The notes: generated by a model not told the origin, from the letters alone. A stretch of DNA of 57,766 nt from Planctomycetia bacterium (GCA_030539035.1 JAUNSU010000012.1:1-57766), one strand, 5' to 3'. Numbered from the stretch's first letter, positions 33,933-44,001 are shown. Program-made: numbers and translations.

Positions 33933-36900
33933 TTAATTTTCCTTTTCTTTTTGTCCAAGGAGTCGATGGTAAACTTTCATCCCGGCTTCCGCGAATCCGG
34001 TTAACAGAATAAAGAGGACCGGGGTTACCAGGATCCCGATCATGGTTTCTTCGAGCATTCCGCCGCAAACGGCCGTTCCAATCGCTTGCCGACTGTTTGC
34101 GCCCGCTCCGGAAGCAATCGCCAAAGGAACAACGCCGAGAATAAAGGCGAACGAGGTCATCATGATCGGGCGAAGACGCAATCGGCCGGCATCGAGGGCA
34201 GACTGAACGATCCCCTTCCCTTCTTTCAAATGATTATCGCGAGCGTATTCCGTAATCAGAATCGCATTCTTCGCGGAAAGTCCCACCATCAGAATCAATC
34301 CGATTTGCGTATAGATATTGATATCCATTGCGCGGCAGGCGACAGCGAGAACAGCCCCGGATACACCCAACGGAACAGCCATCATAATAATTACAGGAGC
34401 CGACCAGCTTTCATACAGCGCGGCCAGCGACAGAAAACCGAAGATCATCGCAAGGACAAAGACCACGATCACGGTTGATCCGACCTGTTTTTCCTGAAAA
34501 GACATTCCGCTCCAATCGACGCCAAAGCCTTCCGGAAGATCTTTCGAAAGCTCTTCGATCTTTTTGATCCCGGTACCGGTACTTTGGCCCGACGCGAGAG
34601 TAATCGTAATCATGGTCGATTGACTCATATTGAATCGGCTGATGTATTGCGGGGCAACAATATGCCGGAACGCCGCAACGCTTTTCAAGGGGAGCTTAAC
34701 CCCATCCTGATTCATCAGCGGAAGGGAAAGGATCTGCTGAAAATTCTTTCGAAAAGATCCGTCCGCTTGCAGAACAACATGAAAGATCCGTTCGAACCGG
34801 TTGAAGTCGTTTACGTAATTTGTTCCGAGATAGGTTTGAAGAGAAGCGAAAATTTCGCTCAGGCTCAATCCCATTTTTTTGGCTTTTTCACGATCAATAT
34901 CGAGATAGATCTGCGGAACTGTCGGCTGGAAAGTTGAGGTCAAATTGTAGAAATCGCCGGATTCCAGACCCGCCTCCTGAAGATTTTGGGCCGCGTTGTA
35001 AAGGGCAACATTTCCGCTTCCGCGCATGTCGAGCAATTGACATTCCAATCCGCCGGAGGTTCCGATTCCGGAGATCGGAGGAGGAGAAAAGACCAGGATC
35101 CGGGCTTCCGGAATCGCCGCGTTCAGTTCTCCCATCAGTTTTTGCTGAAGGACAAAAGCGTTTTCTTCTTTACCGCGATCTTTCCATTCTTCCAGACGAA
35201 CAACACCGAGCATTACATTTTCCGCGGAACTGGAATCGAGCATGGAGTATCCCGCGAGCATGATCGACATGGATTTGCCCGGCGTTTTGTCCACGATCTT
35301 CTGGATCTTGTCCCTTACGGCAAGAGTTCGCTCCATGGAAGATCCGTCGGGAAGACGCACGTCGATAAAGAGAACGCCCTGATCTTCATTCGGAATAAAT
35401 CCGGTCGGCATTACGGACATTCCCCAATAGAGAGCGGCAACCAATCCGAACCAGAGAACCAGCATGAGAAGCGGAACACGCACGAACTTTCCGAGCACCC
35501 CTTCATACATCCAGGCGAACTTGTTAAAGCAGTAATTGAACAAACGGAAAAAGAAGTTCTTCCGTTCCTTTTCCGGACGAAGGAAAAGAGCGCAAAGCGC
35601 CGGAGAAAAGGTCAACGCGTTCAGTGCGGAAATAAAGACCGAACTGACAATGGTAAGAGCGAACTGAGTATAAAGCTGGCCGACCATTCCGGAAATAAAA
35701 GTCGTCGGAATGAAAACGGCGCACAAGACGCAGGTTGTTCCAACGATCGGGCCGGAAACCTGAACCATCGACATTTTCGCCGCTTCCTTCGGATCAATGG
35801 ACGGATTCTCATTCAAAATCCGCTGGGTGTTCTCGACAACCACGATCGCATCGTCCACAACGATCCCGATCACGAGAACCAGTCCGAACATCGTTAATGT
35901 ATTCAACGAAAACCCGAATAAAAGCATCAGGAAGAAACATCCGACCAAGGAAACCGGAATGGTAAGAGTCGGAATCAAAGCGGCGCGCCAATCCTGAAGG
36001 AAGATGTAAACGACCCCGATCACAAGGATAATCGCGATATAAAGCGTTTCTTTCACTTCCGCGATGGATTCGGTAATAAAGACGGTGGAATCGTATCCGC
36101 AAACGATCTCCAGTCCGTTTTCTTCGAGCATCGGACGCAGTTCTTCGATCTTCTTTTCGACGCGGTTCCGGACATCAATCGCGTTCGCTCCCGGCGTTTG
36201 ATAAACGGCAAGAGTCGACGCAGGTTTTCCATTATAGGTCGAATACTTATTATAAGTGTATTTACCGAGTTCGATCTTTGCGATATCTTTCAATTTCAGA
36301 ACACGTCCTTCGGAATCGGTTCGGACGACCAGTTCTTCGAATTGTTCCACGTTGGCCAATCGCCCCTGGGTCAAAATGGTAAGCGTGATCATCTGTCCTT
36401 TCGGGACCGGCTGGGCGCCGATGCTTCCGGAAGCGACCTGAACATTCTGTTCCGCGATGATCGACGATACTTCCTGGACAGAGATATTCCGTTCCGCAAG
36501 AACGGTCGGATCGAGCCAAATCCGCATGGAGTAATCTTTTGCGTCCATCAAGGAAGCGCTTCCCACTCCATGAACACGGGCAAGCTGATCTTTGAGAAAG
36601 ATTGCCATGTAGTTCCCGAGATAAAGATCCGATTTCGAATCGTCCTTCGACCGGAGGCAGTAAAGGCCCAGCATGTTGGTTGACTGCTTTTTCGTATTGA
36701 TCCCCAATCGGCGGACTTCTTCCGGAACAGACGGTTCCGCGAGAGAGACCCGGTTCTGAACGAGAACGGTCGCCATGTCGGGATCCGTTCCCACCTCAAA
36801 ATAGACGTTTAAAGAGTAAGATCCGTCGCTGCTGCATGTCGAGGACATATAGATCATATTATCAACGCCGTTGACCTGCTGCTCAATCGGAATGGCGACC

Positions 36901-37082
36901 GTTTCCGCGATCGTTTGCGGATCGGCGCCGGAATAAGACGCGGATACATTGACAACAGGAGGGACAATATCGGGAAATTGGGCCACCGGCAATTTTGTGT
37001 AGGTAACCGCGCCCGCCAAAAGTATGATCAGAGAGATCACACAGGAAAAAATCGGCCGTTCTATAAAAAAGTTGGAAAACAT
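33933..37082 (-). CDS. RND multidrug-type efflux permease (HAE1 family)
   Basis: 1,049 residues with twelve predicted TM helices and two large periplasmic loops, the AcrB/MexB layout. N-terminus FFIERPIFSCVISLIILLAG is the standard TM1 start. The proton-relay residues are present: GIVVDDAIVVVENTQR (two Asp in TM4) and the Lys of LSAKNAILITEYARD (TM10). It pumps drugs, bile salts or metabolites from membrane or periplasm, using the proton gradient. The adaptor gene lies 114 bases upstream on the same strand; no outer-membrane channel gene is in the window. Confidence 0.95.
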   Translation of the reverse strand: MFSNFFIERPIFSCVISLIILLAGAVTYTKLPVAQFPDIVPPVVNVSASYSGADPQTIAETVAIPIEQQVNGVDNMIYMSSTCSSDGSYSLNVYFEVGTDPDMATVLVQNRVSLAEPSVPEEVRRLGINTKKQSTNMLGLYCLRSKDDSKSDLYLGNYMAIFLKDQLARVHGVGSASLMDAKDYSMRIWLDPTVLAERNISVQEVSSIIAEQNVQVASGSIGAQPVPKGQMITLTILTQGRLANVEQFEELVVRTDSEGRVLKLKDIAKIELGKYTYNKYSTYNGKPASTLAVYQTPGANAIDVRNRVEKKIEELRPMLEENGLEIVCGYDSTVFITESIAEVKETLYIAIILVIGVVYIFLQDWRAALIPTLTIPVSLVGCFFLMLLFGFSLNTLTMFGLVLVIGIVVDDAIVVVENTQRILNENPSIDPKEAAKMSMVQVSGPIVGTTCVLCAVFIPTTFISGMVGQLYTQFALTIVSSVFISALNALTFSPALCALFLRPEKERKNFFFRLFNYCFNKFAWMYEGVLGKFVRVPLLMLVLWFGLVAALYWGMSVMPTGFIPNEDQGVLFIDVRLPDGSSMERTLAVRDKIQKIVDKTPGKSMSIMLAGYSMLDSSSAENVMLGVVRLEEWKDRGKEENAFVLQQKLMGELNAAIPEARILVFSPPPISGIGTSGGLECQLLDMRGSGNVALYNAAQNLQEAGLESGDFYNLTSTFQPTVPQIYLDIDREKAKKMGLSLSEIFASLQTYLGTNYVNDFNRFERIFHVVLQADGSFRKNFQQILSLPLMNQDGVKLPLKSVAAFRHIVAPQYISRFNMSQSTMITITLASGQSTGTGIKKIEELSKDLPEGFGVDWSGMSFQEKQVGSTVIVVFVLAMIFGFLSLAALYESWSAPVIIMMAVPLGVSGAVLAVACRAMDINIYTQIGLILMVGLSAKNAILITEYARDNHLKEGKGIVQSALDAGRLRLRPIMMTSFAFILGVVPLAIASGAGANSRQAIGTAVCGGMLEETMIGILVTPVLFILLTGFAEAGMKVYHRLLGQKEKEN

Positions 37083-37196
37083 CGTTTCTTCCGCTCTTTC
37101 CTTTTATTTCAAATTTTTATTTCTTTTGCATCCGTTCCGATCAATCTCTTGAAAGAAGATTTCGGACCAATCCGCCGAATGATCTTTCAGAGATGA

Positions 37197-38663
37197 TTAT
37201 TTCGCCGCCTTTGATGGATCAGGTTTGAGCGCATTGGACTTGGCTGCATCAGCGGGCGCCGGTGCGCTTTTCGGCTGATCCGGCTTCGCGTTCTCTGTTT
37301 TCGGAGGATTCGCCTTTACAGGATCCGAAGGAGCGTTTTCGGGCTTTATCCCTTTTACTGCCGCGAGATCCTTGCCCGAGGATTTTTCCCCGGAGACGGA
37401 CGTCGTTCCATTATGATCCGATTGCGGTTCAACAGGATCCGGAGGAAGGATCTTGATATCGCAGCCCGGCCGGACCTTTTGAACTCCGTCGATAATAATG
37501 GTATCTCCGTCTTTCAGGCCGGACTTGATCACACGGCGTCCGTCTTCCGTTTGCGATCCGGTAATCACGGTCCGTTTTTGCGGTTTTCCCTTCTCATCAA
37601 GGGCCCAGACATAGATCTCGCTTAAATCATAGCAAAGAGCTTTTTCGGTAATCGCGATTCCGTCTTTAATAAACTCGCCGTTGATCCGGACCTTGCAGAT
37701 ATTCCCGGAAAAGATCTCATAGTTTGTATTGACAAGCCGTCCGCGAATCATATTGGTTCCCGTGGAGATATCGATGATATTGTCGTTGTAGTCGATAAAA
37801 CCGCGATACGGATAATGCTTGGGATCTTTTTCTCCGGAGAGCTGCATTTCAAAATGGGTCAACTTGTCGAGATTCATTTTTTTCGCAATTTCCATCAGGG
37901 CGAGATTTTTATTCTCCGGCGCCTTCAAAGCGGCTTCGCCGATCGCGGTCCGAATCGAGCGCATCAAAGAATTGAATTCGGCATCGGTGATTTGAAAATA
38001 GACATACATGGGATCCATCGCCATCAAGGTCGCCAATACGGGCGGTGATCCGGACGTTCCATCGACAAGATTTCCTTTTTCGATCAGATTTCGACTGATC
38101 TTTCCTTTATACGGGGCTTTGATCACGGTTCGTTCAAGCTGTTTTTCGGCTTCCGCGAGATCCGCTTTGGCGATTCCGATCTTTCCTTTGGCCTCTTCCC
38201 AAAGGGCTTTTGTCCGATCGATGGAAGCCTGGGTGGTAAAGCCCTGTCCCTGTTTCCCCAATTCGGTTTCCCGATCATAATCCGCTTTGCAGCGCGCGGC
38301 ATCCGCAATAGCGACTTCCAGCTTGGCTTTGGCCATTGCGACATCGTTAATGTAGTCGAACTGTTCGATCTTGAACAGAACATCATCTTTTTCCACGATA
38401 AACCCGGACTGAAAATGGATTTCTTCCAGATACCCCCGAATTCGCGGAACGATATTGATCGGCTCCACATGGGTTTTGCCCGTAAAGTAGTAGAAAAGCT
38501 GAATATCTTCTTTTACAACTTTGTCCGTTCGAACCGGAACGGCTTCCCGCACCTTCGGCGGCGCCGCTTTCTGATAGCATCCGGCAGTAAAAACAAGGCA
38601 CCATCCAAAAATGATTCCCAACAAAAGAGATGAAGGGAGGGGAAATCGCCGTTCATTTCGCAT
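37197..38663 (-). CDS. RND efflux periplasmic adaptor (membrane fusion protein), lipoprotein
   Basis: 488 residues. Lipoprotein signal peptide with lipobox FTAGC (Cys near residue 29). A beta-barrel and lipoyl-like portion (IRGYLEEIHFQSGFIVEKDDVLFKIE and its second half TVIKAPYKGKISR) flanks an alpha hairpin (about 105-170), the MacA/AcrA plan. The C-terminal 70 residues are a Pro/Ala/Lys/Asp-rich tail (KSNALKPDPSKAAK), unusual for the family and probably disordered. GAGG lies close before ATG. It precedes the permease in the same operon. Confidence 0.93.
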   Translation of the reverse strand: MRNERRFPLPSSLLLGIIFGWCLVFTAGCYQKAAPPKVREAVPVRTDKVVKEDIQLFYYFTGKTHVEPINIVPRIRGYLEEIHFQSGFIVEKDDVLFKIEQFDYINDVAMAKAKLEVAIADAARCKADYDRETELGKQGQGFTTQASIDRTKALWEEAKGKIGIAKADLAEAEKQLERTVIKAPYKGKISRNLIEKGNLVDGTSGSPPVLATLMAMDPMYVYFQITDAEFNSLMRSIRTAIGEAALKAPENKNLALMEIAKKMNLDKLTHFEMQLSGEKDPKHYPYRGFIDYNDNIIDISTGTNMIRGRLVNTNYEIFSGNICKVRINGEFIKDGIAITEKALCYDLSEIYVWALDEKGKPQKRTVITGSQTEDGRRVIKSGLKDGDTIIIDGVQKVRPGCDIKILPPDPVEPQSDHNGTTSVSGEKSSGKDLAAVKGIKPENAPSDPVKANPPKTENAKPDQPKSAPAPADAAKSNALKPDPSKAAK

Positions 38664-38781
38664 TTTTTTCCTCTGAAATCGTTAATAATTTTGTATCCGA
38701 GATAATTTGTCGTTCTTTCATAAAAATTCCGAACACACAGGATTTTACCAAAAAATTCCTTTTCTTCCAGAACAGATCTCT

Positions 38782-41112
38782 TTATTTTTTGGAATTTCCG
38801 GCATTTTCAGGACTTTTCCCATCCGGGATCGTCCAAAATCCATCCGGCGGAGTATCCGTTTGGGTTTCTTCAAAATTCGGAACATGCCGAAAACCGGGCC
38901 GATCCTTGTAATAAAGGGATTTCGGTCCGTAATAGGTCCCGTAAAACTGTCCGTTCCCATCGACCCAGGTCGTCAAACGGATCCGGTCTTCCAGGGACAT
39001 CTTGACAAAGCAGGGGCTTTTCGGATCCATGATCCGCTTGATCAGGGAACTCGCGTGCGACCCGAGAGTATAAGGGGGAAGATAATGATTGTTCCCCATC
39101 TTCGGATGATTTTCCCCGATAATCGGGAAGACTTTCCGGTCGATCAGTTCTTCATAAGATCGGGTAAAACGTTCGGTCGGTTCTCCGGTAAGATTAAGTC
39201 CGCCGCGCGGATCCGGGCCCGAATGGCACTGAATGCAATATTTATCCAGAACAGGCTGAACATCGGCGGGATAATGGAGCGTTTTCTCCCCTGCGGTCTC
39301 GCCCGGCTGGGGACCGGGAAATCCCGGCGATTTTTTCATCGCCAAAGGATACTGATATTTGCGCTTAACCGCCGAAGAGGCGTCCGCGGCCGTTTCATGG
39401 CACCCGATACACGATCGGATCTCGCCCGGACGGAAGTTCGTAAAGGTCCGTTCCCGCTGAACTTCCATATAATTCTCGTCAAGAACCTGGAAGAAGATGT
39501 TCCGATCCGCCTTCACGTAAAAGTTGGCACTCCCGTCCTTTTCCACCGGAACGATCCCATGCTGCACTTTCAATCCAAGGTGCGTTTTCTTTGAGATCAT
39601 GGAATGCTGCTGATCGAAATCATCGTAATTCTTCTTTTTCGGATCCAAAGCGGACCACCATCGACGGGCGGACCATGGACGTGCAACATGCTCATTGACC
39701 CGAATATACTTGATCGTTCCCTCCTTGACCCCGTCAAGTCCCTGATAAACGTTCGTAATGATCACTTGGGCAAGATCCTTTTTGGCAAGCTCCGGATCGA
39801 TTGTTCCCCGAATGATCGGCGGAAGCGGACGTTCAAGAATCGGAATCGGATCCCAGCAGGAGATCTCCGCGTCCCGATAGACCGGAAGACGCATTCCGTT
39901 TCCGTCGATCAAATAGAGGGAATACGCGTTCTTTTCATTCCACAGCTGATCCGGATTATAAGAAACGAGAAAAAGATCGGAGCTGATCGGCCAAGGATCG
40001 GCGAAAAGCGGACCCTTCTTCGTATTTCCGTTTCCATCCCACTGATAATCCGTATGGAAGGGAGGATGATCCGTATAAGGAGCCTGGATCGGCTTGATCT
40101 TGTCGTTGGGGAAATTATCCCAGCCCCATTGATGGCGGACTTCCACTTCCGGGGTAATATACCGCATCGGATCACCGGTTCGCCGATTCTTTCGACTGTC
40201 GATGAGAATGATCGGTCCGACCGGGAGCGGCATATGGGGCGTTCCGACACAAACAAACAGATGATTGGTGCCGGGAACCGCGCGCGGGGCGTAATGGACC
40301 GGCGGATATTCGATATTGGCTCCATAAAGCTCTTCGGATCCGGTTCCGTCGGGCCGGACAAGCCAAAGTCCTTTATTGCTGACCGCGCCATTATCGACAT
40401 ATTCCCAGCGTGTGTAAACGATTCGACCGTCTTCGGAAATGGAGGGAGTCGCTTCACTCAATGCGTTCTCCGAGAGTTTTTCGATATTCTTTCCGTCCTT
40501 GTCCATTCGATAAAGAACCGTGGTCGTCAAATAATCGGATCCATCGCAAAGAACGCTGTGTTCACATCGGGTCGATACGAAAGCGATTCCCCCATCGGGA
40601 AGCCAGCAGGGGTGAAGATCATCTGTATGGTGCATGTAATACTTGCGCCAATCCATTTTATATCGTTTAATGCGATCCTGTTCATCGGCGGGAGGAAAGG
40701 TGAGCTGCCGAAGACCGGATCCGTCGATTCCGACTTCCCAGATCCGAAAACCTTCGCCCGGCGCTTTTTTGTAATCGAAAACGACTTTTTTTCCATCGAA
40801 GGAGAGATCGCACCGATTGACGATTCCGTTTTTCAGTTCCGGGATCAGAGAACGAACTTTCCCTGTTTTCAGATCCAGAACAGAAAGATCGGTCCCGAAA
40901 AAGACCGGCCCGTCGATGAAATCGGAATAATAATGCGTCGACTGAAAGGTCGATCTTTTCACAAAAAGGATCTGATCAATTCCCTCTTCCCGAAGGAGAT
41001 CCGCCGCCGTTTCTTTGCAATTTCCGTAAGAACCGGAAAATAAACACGAAAAGAGAAGAACAAACAAAAGAAAATTTCTGTTGAAGATCATCATACTTTT
41101 TATGGATATCAT
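38782..41112 (-). CDS. Secreted di-haem HzsA-like beta-propeller cytochrome
   Basis: About 776 residues. A signal peptide (FLLFVLLFSCLFSGSYG) exports it. The N-terminal half shows TolB-like propeller segments (LSVLDLKTGKVRSLIPE, GIDGSGLRQLTF, ATPSISEDGRIVYTRWE), and the C-terminal half carries two c-type haem motifs, SCIGCHE (near 567) and CIQCHSG (near 627). This layout is that of the hydrazine-synthase alpha-like proteins widely found in non-anammox planctomycetes, where the function is unknown. ATG 41112 has GGAG eight bases upstream and leaves a normal signal peptide. No HzsB or HzsC gene is present, so hydrazine synthesis is not implied. Confidence 0.82.
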   Translation of the reverse strand: MISIKSMMIFNRNFLLFVLLFSCLFSGSYGNCKETAADLLREEGIDQILFVKRSTFQSTHYYSDFIDGPVFFGTDLSVLDLKTGKVRSLIPELKNGIVNRCDLSFDGKKVVFDYKKAPGEGFRIWEVGIDGSGLRQLTFPPADEQDRIKRYKMDWRKYYMHHTDDLHPCWLPDGGIAFVSTRCEHSVLCDGSDYLTTTVLYRMDKDGKNIEKLSENALSEATPSISEDGRIVYTRWEYVDNGAVSNKGLWLVRPDGTGSEELYGANIEYPPVHYAPRAVPGTNHLFVCVGTPHMPLPVGPIILIDSRKNRRTGDPMRYITPEVEVRHQWGWDNFPNDKIKPIQAPYTDHPPFHTDYQWDGNGNTKKGPLFADPWPISSDLFLVSYNPDQLWNEKNAYSLYLIDGNGMRLPVYRDAEISCWDPIPILERPLPPIIRGTIDPELAKKDLAQVIITNVYQGLDGVKEGTIKYIRVNEHVARPWSARRWWSALDPKKKNYDDFDQQHSMISKKTHLGLKVQHGIVPVEKDGSANFYVKADRNIFFQVLDENYMEVQRERTFTNFRPGEIRSCIGCHETAADASSAVKRKYQYPLAMKKSPGFPGPQPGETAGEKTLHYPADVQPVLDKYCIQCHSGPDPRGGLNLTGEPTERFTRSYEELIDRKVFPIIGENHPKMGNNHYLPPYTLGSHASSLIKRIMDPKSPCFVKMSLEDRIRLTTWVDGNGQFYGTYYGPKSLYYKDRPGFRHVPNFEETQTDTPPDGFWTIPDGKSPENAGNSKK

Positions 41113-41457
41113 GGGAATTCTCCAAAGGAATAATACGCGATTTACCGCTTTTTCAAGCAAAAAGCAAAGAGCGGCAAGGAACAACTTCAAGTGTTTATAT
41201 CATATTATACGTTCCTTGTCAATAATTCCAGAAAAATTAGTGATCCCGCCCTCCTTGCGGTAAACGTACTCTTTTAAAATCAGAATACTCCTTTGTTGCA
41301 TATTGTACTTGTTTGGTGTATAATGCGAATATCTTTCCTGGAAAACTTCTGTTTTTTAGAAAAGAGCACTCCCTAAATGCCTAATTCATCAAAAAAAATG
41401 ACTCAAACGGCAATCTCAATATTGAATTTCCTGAAATGATATTTAACAGAGGATTTT
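41113..41457. other. Non-coding gap with promoter for the epimerase-ispE unit
   Basis: About 345 bases between divergent genes. It contains a near-consensus plus-strand promoter (41296-41324) and AT-rich sequence otherwise. No open frame with family resemblance and no RNA gene seen. Confidence 0.6.
41296..41324 (+). promoter_or_regulatory. Sigma70-type promoter for the epimerase-ispE operon
   Basis: TTGCAT (41296-41301), 17-base spacer, perfect TATAAT (41319-41324). The -35 variant is the same as that before rex. Confidence 0.7.
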
Positions 41458-42315
41458 ATGATGATCAAAATTGGAATTAACGCGCTTTTATGGACGGATT
41501 CGATTGGTGAAGCAACGATTCCGCTGTTTGCGAAAGTACGGGAACTGGGCTTCGATCTGATCGAGCTTCCCATTTATACTCTTTCGGAAAAGACGGCCAA
41601 AGCTCTTGCCGCCGAACTTGACGCGAACGGTCTTCTCCGAACTTCCTGTACGACCTGTTCGGAAGAGGAAAATCTCTTGTCGGATGATCCCCGAATTCGC
41701 CAACAGGGAATCGACGCCTTGAAATACCGGCTGGACCGCGCCGCGATTTTAGGCTGTACAACTCTGTTGGGGCCGCTTTGCAGTCCTCTCGGATCCTTTA
41801 CCGGATCCGGTCCCTCCGATCTGGAATTCGGACGGGCCGTTGAGTCCATGCGGATCGCCGCCGAGCACGCCGCTTCCGTTCAGGTTAAATTCGCGATCGA
41901 AGCGGTCAATCGCTTTGAATCCTATTTTATCAACTGCATGGAGCAGGGACTTCGATTCGTAAAGGCGGTCGATCATCCTTATTGCAAACTGATGTTCGAT
42001 ACCTTTCATGCTCACATTGAAGAAAAATCGGTTCAGGATGCCATTCGCTCCGCGGCCGCCGAACTGATCCATGTTCATATCTCGGAAAACGACCGAAGTA
42101 CGCCGGGCGCAGGACAAGTCAATTGGAAAACCGCGTTCGATACATTGGCCGAAATCAAGTACAACGGTCCTATGGTGATCGAAGCATTTGGATCCTCCTT
42201 GCCGAATCTCGCGGCGGCGACCCGAATTTGGCGCAAGATGTATACGACCGAAGAAGATCTCGCAAGTTCCGGTCTTCAGTTTATCCGACAGGAATGGACA
42301 CGGGCCAATTCATGA
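41458..42315 (+). CDS. D-tagatose/D-psicose 3-epimerase-like sugar epimerase
   Basis: 285 residues, xylose-isomerase-like TIM barrel. Metal-binding and catalytic positions match the ketose 3-epimerase family: Glu in FAIEAVNRFESYF, Asp and His in MFDTFHAHIEE, His in HVHISENDRSTPGAGQVNW, and Glu in MVIEAFG. It should interconvert a ketose (or its phosphate) at C3 with a divalent metal. Probably cytoplasmic, no signal peptide. AGAGG precedes the ATG. Its stop overlaps the ispE ATG (ATGA), so the pair is cotranscribed and translationally coupled though metabolically unrelated. Confidence 0.9.
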   Translation: MMIKIGINALLWTDSIGEATIPLFAKVRELGFDLIELPIYTLSEKTAKALAAELDANGLLRTSCTTCSEEENLLSDDPRIRQQGIDALKYRLDRAAILGCTTLLGPLCSPLGSFTGSGPSDLEFGRAVESMRIAAEHAASVQVKFAIEAVNRFESYFINCMEQGLRFVKAVDHPYCKLMFDTFHAHIEEKSVQDAIRSAAAELIHVHISENDRSTPGAGQVNWKTAFDTLAEIKYNGPMVIEAFGSSLPNLAAATRIWRKMYTTEEDLASSGLQFIRQEWTRANS

Positions 42316-43241
42316 AACCGCTCTTCCTTTTTTCAGAAAAGAACGGTCAATATCGAATCAAAACACCGGCAAAGATCAATCTCTATTTCGAGATCCTCGG
42401 AAAACGGTCCGGCGGTTTTCATGAAATCGAGTCGATCATTGCTCCCATTGATCTTTACGATGAACTGATTCTGGATCCGCGGGAATCCCGATCGGGCAAG
42501 ATCACGCTCCGAATTGCGGAGGATCCAACCGGATCGCTGCCGGCGGATGAAAGAAATCTGATCGTAAAGGCGGCGAATCTTCTGCGATCAGAATCAGGGC
42601 GATCCGATCTTTCCGATCTTGCGATCACACTTAATAAACGGATCCCCGTTGAAGCCGGATTGGGAGGAGGATCCAGCGATGCCGCCGCGGTCCTGTTCGC
42701 TCTGAACAGGATCTGGAAGCTGGATCTTAATCAAAAGGATCTGATCAAGCTGGGGGCCCGGCTCGGATCGGATATTCCTCTTTTCTTTGCGTCCGGACCG
42801 GTCTTATGCCGGGGAAGAGGCGAGATCCTTTCTCCCTTTGCCGCTCCGAAAATGATCCTTCTTCTTTTTAAACCGCCCCGGGGACTTTCGACCAGAGAGG
42901 TTTACGATCTTTCCGATCAGTTGCCGTCCTCCGATCGGCGATCGGTGCAGGCAATTCTTAATGATCCTTCCCTGCTGATGCGGGGAGGTCTGTTCAATCG
43001 GCTGGAAAAGGCCGCCGAAATTCTTTATCCGGATCTCCGCGATTTCAAGGATATTCTTCGCGGCCCGAAAATCGAACAGATCCTCATGAGCGGAAGCGGA
43101 TCGGCGCTCTTCGCTCTTTGTCCGGATGAAGAAACCGCACACGAAAAAAAGCGGAATCTGGATCAAAAATATCCAGGGTCCGCTTTTATTGTCCGGAATC
43201 TCGTTCCCGATTCAGGAGAACTGTTAAAAGAAGATTCGTGA
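42312..43241 (+). CDS. ispE: 4-diphosphocytidyl-2-C-methyl-D-erythritol kinase
   Basis: 309 residues, GHMP kinase. Phosphorylates CDP-methylerythritol in the MEP isoprenoid route. TPAKINLYFEILGKRSGGFHEIES carries the catalytic Lys and Asp/His region typical of IspE, VEAGLGGGSSDAAAV is the ATP-binding glycine loop, DIPLFFASGPVLCRGRGE and the C-terminal MSGSGSALFAL complete the set. The frame is open further upstream inside the epimerase gene, but homology begins after ATG 42312, which overlaps the epimerase stop. Confidence 0.95.
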   Translation: MKPLFLFSEKNGQYRIKTPAKINLYFEILGKRSGGFHEIESIIAPIDLYDELILDPRESRSGKITLRIAEDPTGSLPADERNLIVKAANLLRSESGRSDLSDLAITLNKRIPVEAGLGGGSSDAAAVLFALNRIWKLDLNQKDLIKLGARLGSDIPLFFASGPVLCRGRGEILSPFAAPKMILLLFKPPRGLSTREVYDLSDQLPSSDRRSVQAILNDPSLLMRGGLFNRLEKAAEILYPDLRDFKDILRGPKIEQILMSGSGSALFALCPDEETAHEKKRNLDQKYPGSAFIVRNLVPDSGELLKEDS

Positions 43242-43245
43242 AGTT

Positions 43246-43281
43246 GAGAACATGCGAATAATCGATTCGGGCCGTGTTCTC
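43246..43281. terminator. Hairpin between convergent ispE and DUF1080 genes
   Basis: GAGAACA and TGTTCTC pair as outer stem, CGAAT and ATTCG as inner stem. It lies just after both stop codons. No clear U-run on either side, so termination strength is uncertain. Confidence 0.4.
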
Positions 43282-43297
43282 CTTCATCGATATCGAA

Positions 43298-43948
43298 CTA
43301 TTTCAGTTCTTTGATCCGGATATTGCGGAACTGGACCGGCATTGTATGTCCCAGGAAACCGATGTATCCTTCCTTGTTGTGAAGTCCGGGATGATCTTTT
43401 CCGTCCGGAGTCGTTGTGATCCCCGCGATATCGGTATCCAGAATCACCGTTCCGTTCAAGATCACTTTGATCTTTGATCCGACCGCTTGCACTTCCTGAG
43501 CATTCCATTCACCAACGGGCTTGAGAAATCCTTTTTTCGCGGCGACCGCACCGTAGATGCTTCCATGATACTGATAAGGCTTCAGATGCTGCTTCAGATC
43601 ACCGGTATCGTCCAGTATTTGAAGTTCCATTCCTTCATACGCGGCATCTTTATCGATCGCGGTTGCCCGAATTCCGAGTCCATTATTGCCGTTCGGGACA
43701 AGTTTAAACTCGAAGCGGAGGATAAAGTCGGAAAACTTTTTATTGTACATCAGATTTCCGTAATTTTTCTTCCCTTCGACAAAGGAAAGAACACCGTCGG
43801 GAAGGACTTCGTACAATTTGACCGCGCCGACCCAGCCGGAGAGATCTTTTCCATTGAACAGGGGAGTAAATCCGGGATCTTCCGCTTTCACCAGGGAAGG
43901 GAGAAGAAAGAGCAGGAAGAAAAACAACATTGCCGCAAATTTTTTCAT
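43298..43948 (-). CDS. Secreted DUF1080 (3-keto-disaccharide hydrolase-like) protein
   Basis: 216 residues. Signal peptide (FAAMLFFFLLFLLPSLVKA) then one concanavalin-like DUF1080 domain: FTPLFNGKDLSGWVG start, DFILRFEFKLVPNGNNGLGIRA, GMELQILDD, and GYIGFLGHTMPVQFRNIRI end, all characteristic. Members have been linked to hydrolysis of 3-keto-glycosides produced by Gfo/Idh/MocA-type dehydrogenases; one such oxidoreductase gene is directly upstream (53 bases in between), which supports a joint role. Confidence 0.93.
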   Translation of the reverse strand: MKKFAAMLFFFLLFLLPSLVKAEDPGFTPLFNGKDLSGWVGAVKLYEVLPDGVLSFVEGKKNYGNLMYNKKFSDFILRFEFKLVPNGNNGLGIRATAIDKDAAYEGMELQILDDTGDLKQHLKPYQYHGSIYGAVAAKKGFLKPVGEWNAQEVQAVGSKIKVILNGTVILDTDIAGITTTPDGKDHPGLHNKEGYIGFLGHTMPVQFRNIRIKELK

Positions 43949-44001
43949 TTTGATATTTCCTTGTTTTTGATATTTTCTTTAAAGGGAAAGAACATAAAAA
44001 A

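Noticed and set aside
38782..41112. Anammox hydrazine synthase
   Set aside because: Only the alpha-like architecture is present, without beta and gamma subunits; the family is common in other planctomycetes.
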